A stretch of 64,000 nucleotides of DNA from Pedobacter hartonius (GCF_900107535.1 NZ_FNRA01000006.1:1-64000), one strand, 5' to 3'. Positions 38,201 to 48,923 are shown, counted from the first letter of the stretch. Numbers and translations: made by a program. The notes: a model not told the origin generated them from the letters alone.

Positions 38201-41200
38201 CTGCAGAACCCAAGATCGCGCTGGGGAGGAATCTTCAGAAGGATTGAAACGAATGATTTTCAGGCATTGAATATTGAATATATCGAGTTGTGGGTAATGG
38301 ACCCCAATATCTATAAACCAAACGCACTGGGAGGAGACCTCTATTTTAACATCGGGAACCTCTCCGAAGATATCCTCAAAGACGGAAGAAAGTCCCTGGA
38401 AAATGGCTTGCCCCCTGACGGAGACCCATCGAAATATGATGTGACGAACTGGGGAAGGGTACCTAAACTGCAGCCTGTTGTGCAGGCCTTCGACAATGAT
38501 CCGGCCGCCCGTAAGGCACAGGATGTAGGTTTGGACGGCCTCTCGAGCGCCGATGAAAAAACGAAATTTGCGGCCGCTGTCACACAAATCAAAACGCAGT
38601 TAAATCCTGCTGCAGCTGCAGAGATAGACAATGACCCGAGTTCTGATAATTATACCTATTACAGGGGAAATGCACTGGACCAGGCCAATGCCGGAATCCT
38701 GCAGCGCTATGAAAATTACAACGGCCCTGAGGGGAACTCGAAAACTGCACAGCAATCTTCCGAAGAGCTGGGGATCGACAATTCGGCTTCTACCTCCCTG
38801 CCTGATGCCGAGGATGTGAACAGAGATAACAACATGACCCAGAGTGACGAGTACTTCCAGTATAAGGTATCGATGCGCAAGGGCGACCTGGAGGTAGGGA
38901 AGAACTATGTAACCGATGCTGTTACCTCGCAGGTGAAACTGGCCAATGGGCAGACACAGCCGGTAACCTGGTACCAGATCCGTATCCCGCTGGCAGATTA
39001 TGAACAGAAGGTGGGAAATATCCAGGACTTTAAATCAATCCGTTTCTTCAGGATGTTCCTGACCAACTTCGCGGATACCACCGTCCTCAGGTTTGCAAAG
39101 ATCCAGCTGGTAAGGGGAGATTGGAGAAAGTATAACGACCAGAACGAAAGTGCACAGATTATTACCGACCCGGTATTGAATACCGTTACGCCGGACAATT
39201 CTACCCTGGACTTGAGTACCGTAAACATAGAAGAGAACGGTAAGCGTGCGCCGATACCTTACGTGATCCCTCCGGGAATTATCAGGGAGCTGGATTACAA
39301 TAACTATCGTACAGATACCAAGTTAAACGAGCAATCCCTTGCGTTTACGATCAGGAACCTCAGGGACGGTTACGGAAGGGCAACGTTTAAAACCACACTG
39401 GCCGACTTCCGGTCGTACAAAAGACTCAAAATGTTTGTCCACCTCGAAGCACTGGGCAACGCGGTAATTAACAACGGCGACCTGAGCGCTTTCATCAGGA
39501 TCGGTGCGGATAACCAGGATAACTATTATGAATATGCGCAGCCGATGATGGTTACGCCCCCCAATACCAGTAATCCCGATGCAATCTGGCCCGATGCGAA
39601 TATCCTTGACATAGAACTGAGGATGTTCCAGGACGCGAAGCTGGCAAGGAACAGGGCGAGGGACATCAACGGCGCATTGTGGGATATCAGTAAACCCTAT
39701 ACCTATGTGGTGGATGGCAACAGGACGATCACGATCAAAGGTCAGCCGGATATGGGCCAGGTGAAGGTATACATGCTGGGAGTGAAAAACCTGCTGAAGA
39801 ATGCAGCTTCCCCGGGAACGGATGACGGCCTGGAGAAAAGCGCACAGCTCTGGTTCAATGAGCTGAGGCTGACAGAATTTGATGAACGCGGCGGATGGGC
39901 CGCAGCAGCGAGGATCAATGCGCAACTGGCCGATTTTGCTGAAGTGAATGTCTCGGGAAGTAAAACTACGATAGGTTTCGGATCACTGGACAGCAGGGTG
40001 AGTGAAAGGAACAGGGACGACAATGTCTTTTTCGATATTTCCTCCAATCTACAGCTGGGCAAGTTCTTTCCGCAGAAATCCGGACTGAAGGTGCCAATGT
40101 ATGTGAGCTACTCCAACCAGGTGAGCACGCCACAGTATGATCCGAAGATGCCCGATATAGAGCTGAAACGATCCGTCTCAACGGCAACGAAGGAAGAAAA
40201 AAAGGAGATCCTCGATTATTCGCAGGATGTGACAACGCGCAACAGCATCAACTTTACCAATGTTCACAAAGAGCGTACGGATCCGTCAAAGAAACCGAAG
40301 CTGTGGGATGTGGAGAACCTGAGTGCCAGTTACTCTTTCACCAAATTCCTCCACCACGATTTCATCAACCAGAATACGGTGCAGAAAACTACGTTTGCAT
40401 CACTGGCCTATAATTATTCAGGACAGTCGAAAAACTACAGGCCCTTTGAAAAGATCATCAAGTCGAACACGCTGGCCCTGCTCAGGGATGTCAACTTCAG
40501 CCTGCTCCCGAGTTCTATCAATTTCAGGATAGACGTAAACCGTTTCTATTCGGAAAACAGCCTGAGGAATAATGACCCGACCAACAGCATTCCCATCAAT
40601 ACTACCTATAACAAGAACTTCCTGATCACCCGGGTGTATGCCATTTCATGGAACCTGACGAAATCCGCAACCATCGACTTTGATGCCACCAACTACTCTA
40701 TAGTGGATGAGCCGGACGGCAAGATCGAAGGATTAAAAAGAGATACGGTATGGCAAAACCTGAAAAATTTAGGGCGCACCACAGATTACAGCCATAACCT
40801 GAACATTACCTATAACCTGCCGCTGAACAAGATCCCGGGTATGGACTGGATCAATGTGGCTACGCGGTACGGAACGAATTTTAACTGGCAGACCGAGCCA
40901 CTGTCCACCCTAAGGGACCCGAATATCAATCTTGGAAATACCATTCAGAATTCAAGAACGATACAACTGAACCCTACGCTGAACTTTACCGGATTGTACA
41001 ATAAATTTGGTGCATTGAGGAACAGCAGTGATGCAGGGGTACTGAAAGGGCTGCTGACCAGCATCAAGAATATCAATGCGGCCTTTACGCAAACCAAAGG
41101 AATTTTTCTGCCGGGATACCTGCCGAAAACCAGTTACTTTGGAATTGATGACCTAACCGGTGCACCCGGACTGGGGTTCGTTTTCGGAAGCCAGAGGGAT

Positions 41201-42385
41201 ATCCGTCAGATGGCCATCAACAAGGGCTGGATCACTACCGATACGCTGCAATCTCAGCTGTACATCAATACGCTGAGAGAAGATTTCAGTATTACCAGTG
41301 TGCTGGAACCCTTCCGTGATTTCAGGATCACGCTGACGGCGAACAAAAACAGGACGATGAACTACTCTACCAACTTCAGGTACGATAATACCAGTCAGGC
41401 TTTCCGCAATCTGAGTCCGTATACAACGGGCGACTATAGTATCTCCTATATCACACTGGGAACTGCATTTTCAGAGAAATCGGGCAGCAAGGTATCTAAA
41501 CTGTTCAACCAGTTTATGTCAAACCGGACAGTGATCTCCCAGCGTTTGGGTGCGCGGAACGTAAATTCAAGGGGCGTTTCAGATGGTTTTGCGGACGGGT
41601 ATGACAAGAATTCGCAGGATGTGATCATCTCTGCATTTATGGCTGCCTACGCCGGCAAGGACGCTTCATCGATCAGCTTAAACTCCTTCCCGAAAATTCC
41701 ATTGCCCAACTGGCGGATCAATTATGGCGGATTAGGAAGGCTCGACTTCATGGCTGAGACCTTTAAGTCGATAGACATCAGGCATTCCTACCGTTCCGTT
41801 TATAGTGTGAATGGCTTTAACTCCCTGCAGCGTTATGCCGAAACGGACGGGTATGTGAGCAGCCGGGACGATAACCGGAATTTCCTTCCTTTTTACCAGT
41901 ATCAGCAAGTCACTATTGCCGAAACCTTCTCCCCGCTGATCGGGATTGATACCCGGTTAAAGAATAATCTGACGGCTAATTTTGAAATAGGCAAAACCAG
42001 GTTACTCGGACTGAGTATCTCCAACAGTCAGCTGGCACAGTTAACAGAGAATAACCTGGTCTTTGGCATAGGCTACAGGACTACAAAATTCAGGTTCCCC
42101 TTTGGTTTGTTCAAAGAACTGAAAATGGATAACAATATGGACTTTAAGCTGGACCTCGCTGTCAGGGACAACAAAACTGTAATTTACCGGGCCGATGTAC
42201 TGGAAGCTGAGGTGTCTTCCGGAGCGAAGAATATCACCTACAGGCCAACGGTGGACTATATCCTCAACCAGCGGTTTAATGTCAAATTGTTCTATGATGC
42301 GAACCTGACCAAGCCTTATACCTCCCAGACTTACAATACTTCCTTTAGCAACTTCGGCTTTAGTTTGCGTATTACACTGAATTAG
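35231..42385 (+). CDS. sprA: SprA, outer-membrane translocon of type IX secretion / gliding
   Basis: A 2,384-residue outer-membrane protein, the size of Flavobacterium SprA/Porphyromonas Sov, which forms the giant 36-strand barrel through which type IX substrates cross the outer membrane. It begins with a signal peptide (TTG start, [17 protein letters not shown], cleavage near VFSQ) and continues with motility-type repeats rich in Asn, Asp and alternating aromatic/polar strands; the C-terminus ([13 protein letters not shown]) ends as a barrel strand. There is no frameshift along the 7.1-kb frame. The flanking ruvA and gcvH-vanZ are the usual neighbours. Secretion cargo, PorV, PorU and the motor proteins are not in the window. 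Start choice: TTG 6 bp after the ruvA stop, the only site giving an intact signal peptide. Confidence 0.95.
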   Translation: MPLRNTFTLVVFLVFSFCGLHVFSQVRRVAPAQDTTRNTFSLREKQRLGIRQPYNSFAPLPDNMKREVEYDAVNKRYIIRERVGGRILGPPQYLTIEQYQRLVNSEIKRSNWRDISNAEAEEIRETGIIPSLTIENKSFERIFGGNQINIQPRGEAELTFLGRINKNENPLFNERQRVQSNFDFNQRIQMDVVGNIGTKLKLNLNYNTEAQFDFENQIKLDYTGGEDDIIKKIEAGNVSMPLSTSLISGTQALFGIKTQLQFGKLNVTSVFSQQKSQSRELKISNGAQQNEFRLGADNYEANKHYFLARFFRDNYNKSLSNPPTVLSGINITKIEVWITNKTGNTQDSRDVLGFIDLGENQPYNTGQVVGGAGFSALPSGFVLQGSRQSNDLLTKLPAGARLTNSNDIISFFQTNGGTDNFGKMTYARKLSDKEYTLHTQLGYISLNNALNADEILAVVFRYTFNGVEYQVGEFSTDVSFDQATPKVLYAKLLKNETTKTNLPTWDLMMKNIYSIGGYQISPQNFKLDIFRLDNDSGIERPVMSEGINTSNKLWINLTGLDRLNQQNERKPDGAFDFAAEDKPFASTASASTATSVGNVSSATTTNGLSSFIANTHAGYVTIDPLNGRVIFPVIEPFGKDLAAQFSPGEQNLIDKYTFTALYDSTKVVAQQLFTRQNRYIIKGAFQSEVASEFSLNSINVPEGSVKVFSGTIPLQEGVDFTVDYQGGRVKIINSGLLLSGQPIRITTENSELFGLQQRSLFGTRLDYRVSNKLNIGGTYLNLSEKPLTPKVNLTEEPINNSIYGLDLNYSSSSRFLTKMVDRLPFISTKAPSKFSFSGEFAKLAPGHPGALNSEGDKGGVSYLDDFEATRSVIDLKSAIAWQLSGTPQLFQESQLIDNLAYGYNRAKMAFYNIDPTFYNSSGSNIPANLRNNRTELSNHYVREVIEQEVFPFKEIPAGQTVSLPTLNVAFYPTRRGPYNYATTGFGANGDLQNPRSRWGGIFRRIETNDFQALNIEYIELWVMDPNIYKPNALGGDLYFNIGNLSEDILKDGRKSLENGLPPDGDPSKYDVTNWGRVPKLQPVVQAFDNDPAARKAQDVGLDGLSSADEKTKFAAAVTQIKTQLNPAAAAEIDNDPSSDNYTYYRGNALDQANAGILQRYENYNGPEGNSKTAQQSSEELGIDNSASTSLPDAEDVNRDNNMTQSDEYFQYKVSMRKGDLEVGKNYVTDAVTSQVKLANGQTQPVTWYQIRIPLADYEQKVGNIQDFKSIRFFRMFLTNFADTTVLRFAKIQLVRGDWRKYNDQNESAQIITDPVLNTVTPDNSTLDLSTVNIEENGKRAPIPYVIPPGIIRELDYNNYRTDTKLNEQSLAFTIRNLRDGYGRATFKTTLADFRSYKRLKMFVHLEALGNAVINNGDLSAFIRIGADNQDNYYEYAQPMMVTPPNTSNPDAIWPDANILDIELRMFQDAKLARNRARDINGALWDISKPYTYVVDGNRTITIKGQPDMGQVKVYMLGVKNLLKNAASPGTDDGLEKSAQLWFNELRLTEFDERGGWAAAARINAQLADFAEVNVSGSKTTIGFGSLDSRVSERNRDDNVFFDISSNLQLGKFFPQKSGLKVPMYVSYSNQVSTPQYDPKMPDIELKRSVSTATKEEKKEILDYSQDVTTRNSINFTNVHKERTDPSKKPKLWDVENLSASYSFTKFLHHDFINQNTVQKTTFASLAYNYSGQSKNYRPFEKIIKSNTLALLRDVNFSLLPSSINFRIDVNRFYSENSLRNNDPTNSIPINTTYNKNFLITRVYAISWNLTKSATIDFDATNYSIVDEPDGKIEGLKRDTVWQNLKNLGRTTDYSHNLNITYNLPLNKIPGMDWINVATRYGTNFNWQTEPLSTLRDPNINLGNTIQNSRTIQLNPTLNFTGLYNKFGALRNSSDAGVLKGLLTSIKNINAAFTQTKGIFLPGYLPKTSYFGIDDLTGAPGLGFVFGSQRDIRQMAINKGWITTDTLQSQLYINTLREDFSITSVLEPFRDFRITLTANKNRTMNYSTNFRYDNTSQAFRNLSPYTTGDYSISYITLGTAFSEKSGSKVSKLFNQFMSNRTVISQRLGARNVNSRGVSDGFADGYDKNSQDVIISAFMAAYAGKDASSISLNSFPKIPLPNWRINYGGLGRLDFMAETFKSIDIRHSYRSVYSVNGFNSLQRYAETDGYVSSRDDNRNFLPFYQYQQVTIAETFSPLIGIDTRLKNNLTANFEIGKTRLLGLSISNSQLAQLTENNLVFGIGYRTTKFRFPFGLFKELKMDNNMDFKLDLAVRDNKTVIYRADVLEAEVSSGAKNITYRPTVDYILNQRFNVKLFYDANLTKPYTSQTYNTSFSNFGFSLRITLN

Positions 42386-42386
42386 C

Positions 42387-42417
42387 CTTGTTAAAAAGGA
42401 GATATTAATTACCTTTG
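42387..42417 (+). promoter_or_regulatory. Bacteroidota-type -33/-7 promoter of gcvH
   Basis: CTTG at 42387-42390, a 19-base spacer, and TACCTTTG at 42410-42417 fit the Bacteroidota consensus TTG-N19-TAnnTTTG. The predicted transcription start falls around 42422-42425, leaving a leader of about 25 bases before the gcvH ATG. It lies two bases after the sprA stop, so gcvH need not rely on read-through. Confidence 0.6.
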
Positions 42418-42446
42418 GACCTATACTTATAAAACCAAATAAGAAA

Positions 42447-42827
42447 ATGAATTTTCCATCAGAACTAAAGTACACTAAAGACCACGAATGGGTTAGAGTT
42501 GAAGGTAATGAAGCCTTTATTGGTATAACTGACTTTGCACAACGCGAACTGGGTGATATCGTTTACATTGATATCAACACCATAGGTGATGAGGTGAGCA
42601 AAGATGAGGTTTTCGGTACTGTTGAAGCAGTTAAGACTGTTTCTGACCTTTATATGCCCGTGACTGCAACGGTATTGGAAGTGAATACTGCTTTAAATGA
42701 CAATCCTGAACTGGTAAACTCTGATCCTTACGGACAGGGATGGATGGTAAAAGCAGCTGTATCTGACGCGTCACAACTTGAAGAATTATTAACTGCAGAA
42801 GCTTATCAGGCTTTAGTAGGTGCATAA
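42447..42827 (+). CDS. gcvH: Glycine cleavage system H protein
   Basis: Lipoyl-carrier protein that shuttles the aminomethyl group between the P, T and L proteins in glycine breakdown. The lipoyl domain is complete in 126 residues, with the modified Lys in [17 protein letters not shown] and the conserved DHEWV start and GWMVK end. It has its own promoter just after sprA and is followed 6 bp later by a VanZ-like gene. The other subunits (P, T, L) are elsewhere; glyA at 14.7 kb is linked by pathway only. Confidence 0.97.
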   Translation: MNFPSELKYTKDHEWVRVEGNEAFIGITDFAQRELGDIVYIDINTIGDEVSKDEVFGTVEAVKTVSDLYMPVTATVLEVNTALNDNPELVNSDPYGQGWMVKAAVSDASQLEELLTAEAYQALVGA

Positions 42828-42833
42828 AAAATA

Positions 42834-43283
42834 ATGAGTAAATTAAAAATAGTATCCTATCAGCGCTGGTCTATCATCTGGACAGTAATTATACTGATTT
42901 TTTGTACTGCGAAAATGCCCGATACCCAAGGATCGGGCTTTTTCTTTATTGGATTTGATAAAATGGTCCATCTCGGCTTTTTTTATATGCTGACCATTCT
43001 GCTGTTTTACGGTAAGATCAAAAGCCAGTCGAGCTACAGTTTCAGGATACTGACGATATTTAAGATCGTTGCGCTGACCTTTTTTATTGGAGGCTCTATT
43101 GAAGTGATCCAGCTGGAATTTTTTCCATACCGTTCTGCGGAATGGTGGGATCTGGGTTCTGATATGATCGGGGTGATGATGGGTGTGTTTAGTTATGTGC
43201 TTTTACACAGGTCAAATTATAATGAAACTGACATGAGCAGGCAGATCCGTAAGAACAATGAGGCGGATCTTGAGAACAAGTAG
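42834..43283 (+). CDS. VanZ-family membrane protein
   Basis: A 149-residue inner-membrane protein with about four hydrophobic segments (WTVIILIFCTA; MVHLGFFYMLTILLF; IVALTFFIGGSIEVIQ; MIGVMMGVFSYVLL). The VanZ pattern is recognisable in DKMVHLGFFYMLT and SIEVIQLEFFPYRSAEWWDLGSDMIG. VanZ of enterococci gives low teicoplanin resistance; the function in Bacteroidota is unknown, but a VanZ gene next to gcvH and sprA is commonly seen in this phylum. The charged C-terminal tail (about 25 residues) is probably cytoplasmic. Confidence 0.85.
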   Translation: MSKLKIVSYQRWSIIWTVIILIFCTAKMPDTQGSGFFFIGFDKMVHLGFFYMLTILLFYGKIKSQSSYSFRILTIFKIVALTFFIGGSIEVIQLEFFPYRSAEWWDLGSDMIGVMMGVFSYVLLHRSNYNETDMSRQIRKNNEADLENK

Positions 43284-43341
43284 CTCAGTACCACTGGATA
43301 GATAGTAATGAGGTAGCATGATAACCATTAAAAATAGATAG

Positions 43342-43479
43342 ATGAAATTAAAATATATGATTCCCTGCCTTGCACTGCTTGTGCTGATGAGCGGCTGCAG
43401 TATTTTTAAACCCGGCTGTCACTGCCCTCATGTGGTCTATTCCTCTTCTCCAAAGGTTAAACCTGCTAAAAATTCCTGA
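43342..43479 (+). CDS. Small Cys-rich lipoprotein (45 residues)
   Basis: A 45-codon frame starting MKLKYMIPCLALLVLMSGC: Lys-containing start, hydrophobic core and lipobox LMSGC (Cys19) form a classic lipoprotein signal. The mature part is only 27 residues, starts CSIFKPGCHCPHVVYS and ends in a Lys/Ser/Pro tail; the GCHCP group could bind a metal or haem but is too short to assign. A GC-rich imperfect hairpin and an eight-T run (about 43480-43510) follow it, suggesting its own terminator. It is 58 bp after the VanZ gene. I do not know its function; small lipoproteins with a GC(x)CP core occur in Bacteroidota. Confidence 0.7.
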   Translation: MKLKYMIPCLALLVLMSGCSIFKPGCHCPHVVYSSSPKVKPAKNS

Positions 43480-43633
43480 GCGGGGTTTACCCTCTCTGCT
43501 GTTTTTTTTGCATTCCCCTGCAGGGAAAATATATTGTATTTAAAATGTTACCCGTCTTTTAATTTTCAAAATAAACTATTTCCCGTTATCAGCGTCTGAC
43601 AGTATATATCTTTAACCGTACTCCTCATTTTTG

Positions 43634-46486
43634 ATGACAACATCTACTAAAAATCTTCTGCTGATCGCTTTTATCTTCATCGGCTTTTCTTCATTTGCTC
43701 AAACTAAAAATGGTTCAGTAACCGGAAAGGTAGTGAATGCCAAAGACCATCAGCCAGTAGATTTTGCTTCTGTAGCAGTCAAAAATCTAAAAGATACTAC
43801 GCAGACCTCGGTGATCAATACACAGGCAGATGGTTCATTTGCGATCAGTGGGCTTGCCCCCGGTCCGTACAGGGTGACGGTTGCCTATCTCGGGTTAAAT
43901 AACTTCAATAAGGAATTCACGATTAATGCTGCTGCTCCGGCCACTGCCCTGGGCGAAATTGCGCTGGAAAATACGGGGCTGGATCTGAAGACGGTAGTGA
44001 TCAAAGGAGTGGTTACGCCGGTTGTGGTAAAAACCGATACCGTTGAATATGATGCAAAAGCATTTAAGGTAAGGGAAAATGCAGTGGTGGAGGATGTACT
44101 GAAGAAATTGCCAGGGGTGGATGTGGCCAAAGATGGTTCCATTAAAGCACAGGGGGAAACCATTACGCGTGTACGTGTGGATGGTAAGGATTTCTTTGGA
44201 AATGACCCGCTGCTGGCCACCAAGAACCTTCCTGCGGATATGATTGACAAGATCCAGGTGATTGACCTGCTGTCTGACCAGGCACAGTTTACCGGCGTGG
44301 ATGACGGAAACAGGGAGAAGATCATCAATATCACTACCAAGAAGGATATGAAGAATGGTTATTTCGGAAATTCAACCGCAGGGTATGGAACACATGCCGG
44401 TGAGGGGACCGATAACCGTTATGACGTCAGCATCAATGCAAATAAATTTAATAACGATCAGCAGTTTTCTGTGATCGGCCAGTTCAATAACGTCAATAAA
44501 CAAAACTTTGGTGGTGGCGGTGGCGGTGGTAATCGTGGTGGTGGAGGCAGTGGAGGCGGCGGCGGATTCAGTGTCAGCAGTGGCGCGCCACAGCAGGGAA
44601 TTACCACTACTAATGCGATCGGGCTTAATTTCGCTGATGTATATACTGACCAGACGAAGATCACAGGAAGTTATTTTTTTAACAAGACTTCTCTTTTTAA
44701 TGACCAGAGCAGTTTCAGACAAAACTTACTGGGGAACAGTACGACTACCTTTGACCAGGACCTGAACAGTACAACTGAAAGGACAAACCACCGGTTTAAT
44801 TTTATGATCGATACCAAGATCGATTCCTCTACTACGATCCGGATTGAACCTGCTGTCACCTATACGGAAACCGGCCTTGACCAGAGCAGTTCTTATGTGA
44901 ATAACTATGCGACTTCACAGACTACGGGAACCCAGCAGTTAAACACCAGGTCGACAGCGCCTACTGTGAATAACAATATCCTGATCCGCAGGAAATTTTT
45001 GCGCAGGGGACGTACCCTGTCTTTAAATATCAGGACTACTATCAATGACAGTGACGGGAAGAACTATAACAATATCATGAACAGGACCGTTTCCGGGGTT
45101 GATTCGCTGACGCTCGATAATACCAACCAGCTGAACGATCAGAATGCAGAATCAATCAGCAATACCTCCAGGCTTGTTTATACAGAACCGCTGTTTAAGA
45201 CACTCAACCTGGAATTAAATTATCAGAACGTTTATAACTTTGATAACAGTGAAAGGTTAACCTATAACTTTAACCCGGTAACGATGCTGTATGATATTCC
45301 AGACCTGACCTATACCAACACCTATGAGAACAAAACACTGACCAATGCAGTAGGTACAAGTATCAACAAAACGGCAAAAAAATACAACTGGAACATCGGG
45401 CTGGCAGTTCAGCATACAGACAGGAGGAATGAAAACCTGACAACCGGCAATGTATTCAGCCAGAATTTTAACAACATCGTTCCCAGCGGACAGTTGAGAT
45501 ATAACTTCAGTAAAAGCAAAAGGCTGGTATTCAGGTATCGCGGAAGCACGCAGCAGCCATCCATCAGCCAGATCCAGCCTATTCCTGATAACTCTAATAC
45601 GCAAACGATCCCAATTGGTAATCCCGACCTGAAACCTGCGTTTACGAACAATCTGACGGTACTCTACAACAATTTCGATTTCGCCCATTTCAGGTCGTTA
45701 TTCCTCTTCGCCAATATCAGCCAGACCTTTCACGCTTTCGGAAACAACAGTACGCTGATCAATGATGCTGCGGACCCTAACTTTGGTAAAATTGCAGTTG
45801 TTCCGGTCAACGTAGGCGGGGTTTACCAGGGTACACTGGGCTCCTCTTTCGGACTTCCGATCATCACCGACAATAAGCTGAACCTGAACATTGACCTTGG
45901 GGGTACATATGCGCGTGGGGTCAACTTCACCAATTCGATAGAAAACATCACTAACGACCTGTCCGTTACCAACAAATACAGGCTGGTTACTTCAATGGAT
46001 AAACTGGACCTGACAGCCGGTATAGCCGGATCAATCAACCGGGCAACCTATTCGGCACAGAAAAGTGCCAATACCACTTACTACACACTGAATCCTACGG
46101 CCAATGTCAGCTATATGTTTCCGGGCGAATTCCGCGTGGCAGTAGATGCCGATTATTACCAAAACACAGGACGGGGTGCCGCATATGATACCAATTACAC
46201 TATTGTGAACGGATATATCAGCAAGCAGTTCTTCAAAAACAGGGGCACTTTCAAGCTGGCGGTAAATGATGCGCTGAACCAGAACCAGGGAATCACCCGG
46301 ACGTCCAGTAATAACACCATTACCGATCTCCGGTATAATGTGCTGAAAAGATATTATATGTTCTCCTTCACGTACTCCTTAAACAGGATGGGCGGCAAAA
46401 CACTGAACAATATGGAACCGGGACAGCGTGGTGAACGCGGTGGTATGGGCGGATTTGGTGGCGGTGGCCGCAGAGGCGGAATGTAA
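43634..46486 (+). CDS. Outer-membrane beta-barrel protein with carboxypeptidase-regulatory-like domain
   Basis: A 950-residue protein: signal peptide to about residue 23 (IGFSSFAQ), a carboxypeptidase-regulatory-like beta-sandwich (about 28-110, SVTGKVVNAKDHQPVDFASV), a plug-like domain (about 130-240, VEDVLKKLPGVDVAKDGSI and NITTKKDMKNGYFG), and a C-terminal barrel (OMP_b-brl_3 type). Two unusual parts are a run of Gly (residues about 293-311) in the first barrel section and a GGMGGFGGGGRRGGM C-terminus. It lacks a recognisable TonB box, and no SusD gene is adjacent, so it is not a polysaccharide-locus SusC. A transport or adhesion role is possible; the ligand is unknown. ATG at 43634 is preferred over the adjoining TTG. 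Confidence 0.85.
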   Translation: MTTSTKNLLLIAFIFIGFSSFAQTKNGSVTGKVVNAKDHQPVDFASVAVKNLKDTTQTSVINTQADGSFAISGLAPGPYRVTVAYLGLNNFNKEFTINAAAPATALGEIALENTGLDLKTVVIKGVVTPVVVKTDTVEYDAKAFKVRENAVVEDVLKKLPGVDVAKDGSIKAQGETITRVRVDGKDFFGNDPLLATKNLPADMIDKIQVIDLLSDQAQFTGVDDGNREKIINITTKKDMKNGYFGNSTAGYGTHAGEGTDNRYDVSINANKFNNDQQFSVIGQFNNVNKQNFGGGGGGGNRGGGGSGGGGGFSVSSGAPQQGITTTNAIGLNFADVYTDQTKITGSYFFNKTSLFNDQSSFRQNLLGNSTTTFDQDLNSTTERTNHRFNFMIDTKIDSSTTIRIEPAVTYTETGLDQSSSYVNNYATSQTTGTQQLNTRSTAPTVNNNILIRRKFLRRGRTLSLNIRTTINDSDGKNYNNIMNRTVSGVDSLTLDNTNQLNDQNAESISNTSRLVYTEPLFKTLNLELNYQNVYNFDNSERLTYNFNPVTMLYDIPDLTYTNTYENKTLTNAVGTSINKTAKKYNWNIGLAVQHTDRRNENLTTGNVFSQNFNNIVPSGQLRYNFSKSKRLVFRYRGSTQQPSISQIQPIPDNSNTQTIPIGNPDLKPAFTNNLTVLYNNFDFAHFRSLFLFANISQTFHAFGNNSTLINDAADPNFGKIAVVPVNVGGVYQGTLGSSFGLPIITDNKLNLNIDLGGTYARGVNFTNSIENITNDLSVTNKYRLVTSMDKLDLTAGIAGSINRATYSAQKSANTTYYTLNPTANVSYMFPGEFRVAVDADYYQNTGRGAAYDTNYTIVNGYISKQFFKNRGTFKLAVNDALNQNQGITRTSSNNTITDLRYNVLKRYYMFSFTYSLNRMGGKTLNNMEPGQRGERGGMGGFGGGGRRGGM

Positions 46487-46570
46487 TTTTAACATCATCA
46501 ATGCATACGATACAAGCTCTTTATTTGGATTTATTATTGATTAAGTATAAATTGCCACCTAATTTAAGGT

Positions 46571-46786
46571 ATGAATCTTTCGCAATTGAATCCAGGAGAA
46601 CGAGGCACTATTGTAGCTTTTACAGATTTAGAAATGTCGGTAAAATTAATGGAAATGGGCTGCCTGCCTGGTGAGATCGTAGAAGTTGAACGTTTTGCCC
46701 CGCTAGGTGACCCCATTGCTATCCGTGTGGCGGGATATCAACTTTGTTTACGCAAAAACGAAGCTTCTGTTATCATCATTACATAG
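46571..46786 (+). CDS. feoA: Ferrous iron transport protein A
   Basis: A 71-residue SH3-like cytoplasmic protein that supports FeoB. The family pattern is visible in LNPGERGTIVAF, LMEMGCLPGEIVEVERFAPLGDPIAIRVAGYQLCLRKNEA. Its stop lies 5 bp before the feoB start. The upstream 84 bp contain no clear ferric-uptake operator or promoter that I can call. Confidence 0.95.
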   Translation: MNLSQLNPGERGTIVAFTDLEMSVKLMEMGCLPGEIVEVERFAPLGDPIAIRVAGYQLCLRKNEASVIIIT

Positions 46787-46791
46787 ACAAA

Positions 46792-48906
46792 TTGAGCGAT
46801 ATTCTAAAAATTGCGTTAGTTGGTAATCCAAATACTGGAAAGTCGACACTTTTTAACTTACTCACAGGATTAAACCAGAAGATCGGAAACTTCCCGGGTA
46901 TCACTGTAGATAAAAAAGTAGGTTACTGTAAATTAACGACTGATCTGCAAGCTGAAGTGACAGATCTGCCCGGTACTTACAGCCTATATCCCAAGAGTAA
47001 GGACGAAAGCATAGTTTTCCAGGTGCTGGCAGACAAACAGAACCCAAGTCATCCGGATATGGTAGTGGTAGTGGCTGACGCTACCAACCTGCGCAGGAAC
47101 CTGTTGTTATATTCGCAGGTGGCCGACCTTAACCTGCCGGTGGTGCTGGCCCTTAACATGACGGACATGGCGCGGAAGGAAGGGATCAACATCGATGTTG
47201 ACAAACTTTCAGCCAGGCTCGGTATACAGGTAGTGGCAATCTCTGCAAGAAGTAAAACTGGCCTGACGGAACTTAAACAAGCTATTTCAAACATTACATC
47301 CATTGCTACGCAGGAAAAAGGTGCCGATATTAAAGTACTTGCCGACCTGGCTATTGAGGAGGTGAAAGCCCTGGTGGGTACAGACAATGATTATTATGCC
47401 CTGCAATTGCTGCACCAGCATGAACACCTTGATTTTTTTAAAGACAAGTACGAGCAGTTTGAAATCATCGAAAGAGCACACCATTTCGAATCCTCAAAAT
47501 TACAGGCTGCAGAAACGATTTCCCGTTATAGGTACCTGAGCACGATACTCTCAGGAGTAATCGAAGATACAGGAGCCGCGAAGAAATTTGTGGTCAGCGA
47601 CCGTATAGATTCAATTTTAACGAACCGTTTCTGGGGCTTCTTTATTTTCCTGTTCATCTTATTTTTTGTTTTTAATGCTATATTTTCATGGGCAACCTAT
47701 CCCATGGACCTCATTGAGGAGTCGTTTGCCTGGCTGACCAGCTTTGGCCATGAGCATCTTCCGGCGGGGGTATTGACTGACCTGGTGCTGGACGGCGTTG
47801 TTGCCGGTCTGGGAGGGATCGTGATATTTATCCCTCAGATCGCCATCTTATTTGCTTTTATCTCCATCCTTGAAGACACCGGTTATATGGCCAGGGTTAC
47901 TTTTATGATGGACAAGATCATGAGGAAGTTTGGTCTCAGCGGAAGGTCGGTCGTTCCGATGATCGGCAGTCTGGCCTGTGCCGTGCCTTCTATCATGAGC
48001 GCACGTACCATCGAGAGCTGGAAGGATAGGATGATCACGATCATGGTGGCACCTTTAGTGAGCTGTTCGGCAAGACTTCCTGTGTATACCCTGTTGATCG
48101 GGCTGATCATACCAGACGAGAAAGTACTGGGCATTATCAGCCTTCAGGCTTTAACGTTAATGGGGATGTACCTGATCAGTATTGTAGCAGCGATGGTTGT
48201 TGCACTGGTGATGAAATTCATTATCAAGGCTAAGGAGAAATCGTATTTTATCATGGAGTTGCCTGTGTACAGGATGCCGCGCTGGAAAAACGTGCTGTAT
48301 ACGATGTATGAGAAATCAAAGACTTTTGTATTTGAAGCAGGTAAGGTAATTATTGCAATCTCCATCGTGCTGTGGGTACTGGCAAGTTATGGTCCTTCCG
48401 CACGTTTTGACTCCATTGAAAAGAAATACGCACAGATAGAGCTACAGCAGGACAGTGTGAAGGTCAGCACCCTGGAAAGAGATAAAGCGGCTGAAAAGCT
48501 GGAGAATTCTTACGCGGGAATCCTGGGACATACCATTGAGCCTGTGATCAGGCCATTGGGGTTCGACTGGAAAATTGGCATTGCACTGATCACCTCTTTT
48601 GCCGCCCGTGAAGCCTTTGTAGGCACGATGGCTACCATCTATAGCGTAGACAACGGAATGGACAATGAAGGTACCATGCGTGATAAAATGCGGGTTGCCA
48701 AGGATGCAAATACAGGCCTTCCATTATTTACCTTTGCTACCGGGGCTTCATTGATGTTGTTCTATGCTTTTGCGATGCAGTGCATGAGTACAGTGGCCGT
48801 AGTTTACCGGGAAACAAAATCCTGGAAATGGCCTTTGATCCAAACGGTATATATGACAGCAATGGCATATATTGCCAGCTTAATAGCCTACCAGTTTTTA
48901 AAGTAA
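46792..48906 (+). CDS. feoB: Ferrous iron transport protein B (GTPase permease)
   Basis: A 704-residue Fe(II) importer. The cytoplasmic G domain opens with G1 ALVGNPNTGKSTLF, then G2/G3 (NFPGITVDKK, DLPGTYSL) and G4 NMTD, followed by a helical domain and about 10-12 membrane segments with gate motifs such as PLVSCSARLPVYTLLIG and CAVPSIMSARTI. I chose TTG at 46792 because the resulting MSDILKIALVGNPN fits the family start; a longer reading to 46744 overlaps feoA. No FeoC gene is present. The 3' end is overlapped only by the upstream part of the SprT-like reading frame. Confidence 0.95.
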   Translation: MSDILKIALVGNPNTGKSTLFNLLTGLNQKIGNFPGITVDKKVGYCKLTTDLQAEVTDLPGTYSLYPKSKDESIVFQVLADKQNPSHPDMVVVVADATNLRRNLLLYSQVADLNLPVVLALNMTDMARKEGINIDVDKLSARLGIQVVAISARSKTGLTELKQAISNITSIATQEKGADIKVLADLAIEEVKALVGTDNDYYALQLLHQHEHLDFFKDKYEQFEIIERAHHFESSKLQAAETISRYRYLSTILSGVIEDTGAAKKFVVSDRIDSILTNRFWGFFIFLFILFFVFNAIFSWATYPMDLIEESFAWLTSFGHEHLPAGVLTDLVLDGVVAGLGGIVIFIPQIAILFAFISILEDTGYMARVTFMMDKIMRKFGLSGRSVVPMIGSLACAVPSIMSARTIESWKDRMITIMVAPLVSCSARLPVYTLLIGLIIPDEKVLGIISLQALTLMGMYLISIVAAMVVALVMKFIIKAKEKSYFIMELPVYRMPRWKNVLYTMYEKSKTFVFEAGKVIIAISIVLWVLASYGPSARFDSIEKKYAQIELQQDSVKVSTLERDKAAEKLENSYAGILGHTIEPVIRPLGFDWKIGIALITSFAAREAFVGTMATIYSVDNGMDNEGTMRDKMRVAKDANTGLPLFTFATGASLMLFYAFAMQCMSTVAVVYRETKSWKWPLIQTVYMTAMAYIASLIAYQFLK

Positions 48907-48923
48907 ATCCTTATCTTAGAGCT

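Noticed and set aside
39323..39925. 200-codon minus-strand frame inside sprA
   Set aside because: Antisense to sprA; composition follows the sprA codons and no neighbour supports it.
42386..42446. Glycine riboswitch before gcvH
   Set aside because: The leader is only about 25 bases beyond the promoter, too short for the aptamer.
44506..44570. GGT/GGC repeat in the outer-membrane protein gene as a CRISPR or tandem repeat array
   Set aside because: It is an in-frame Gly-coding run with irregular units, not spaced repeats.
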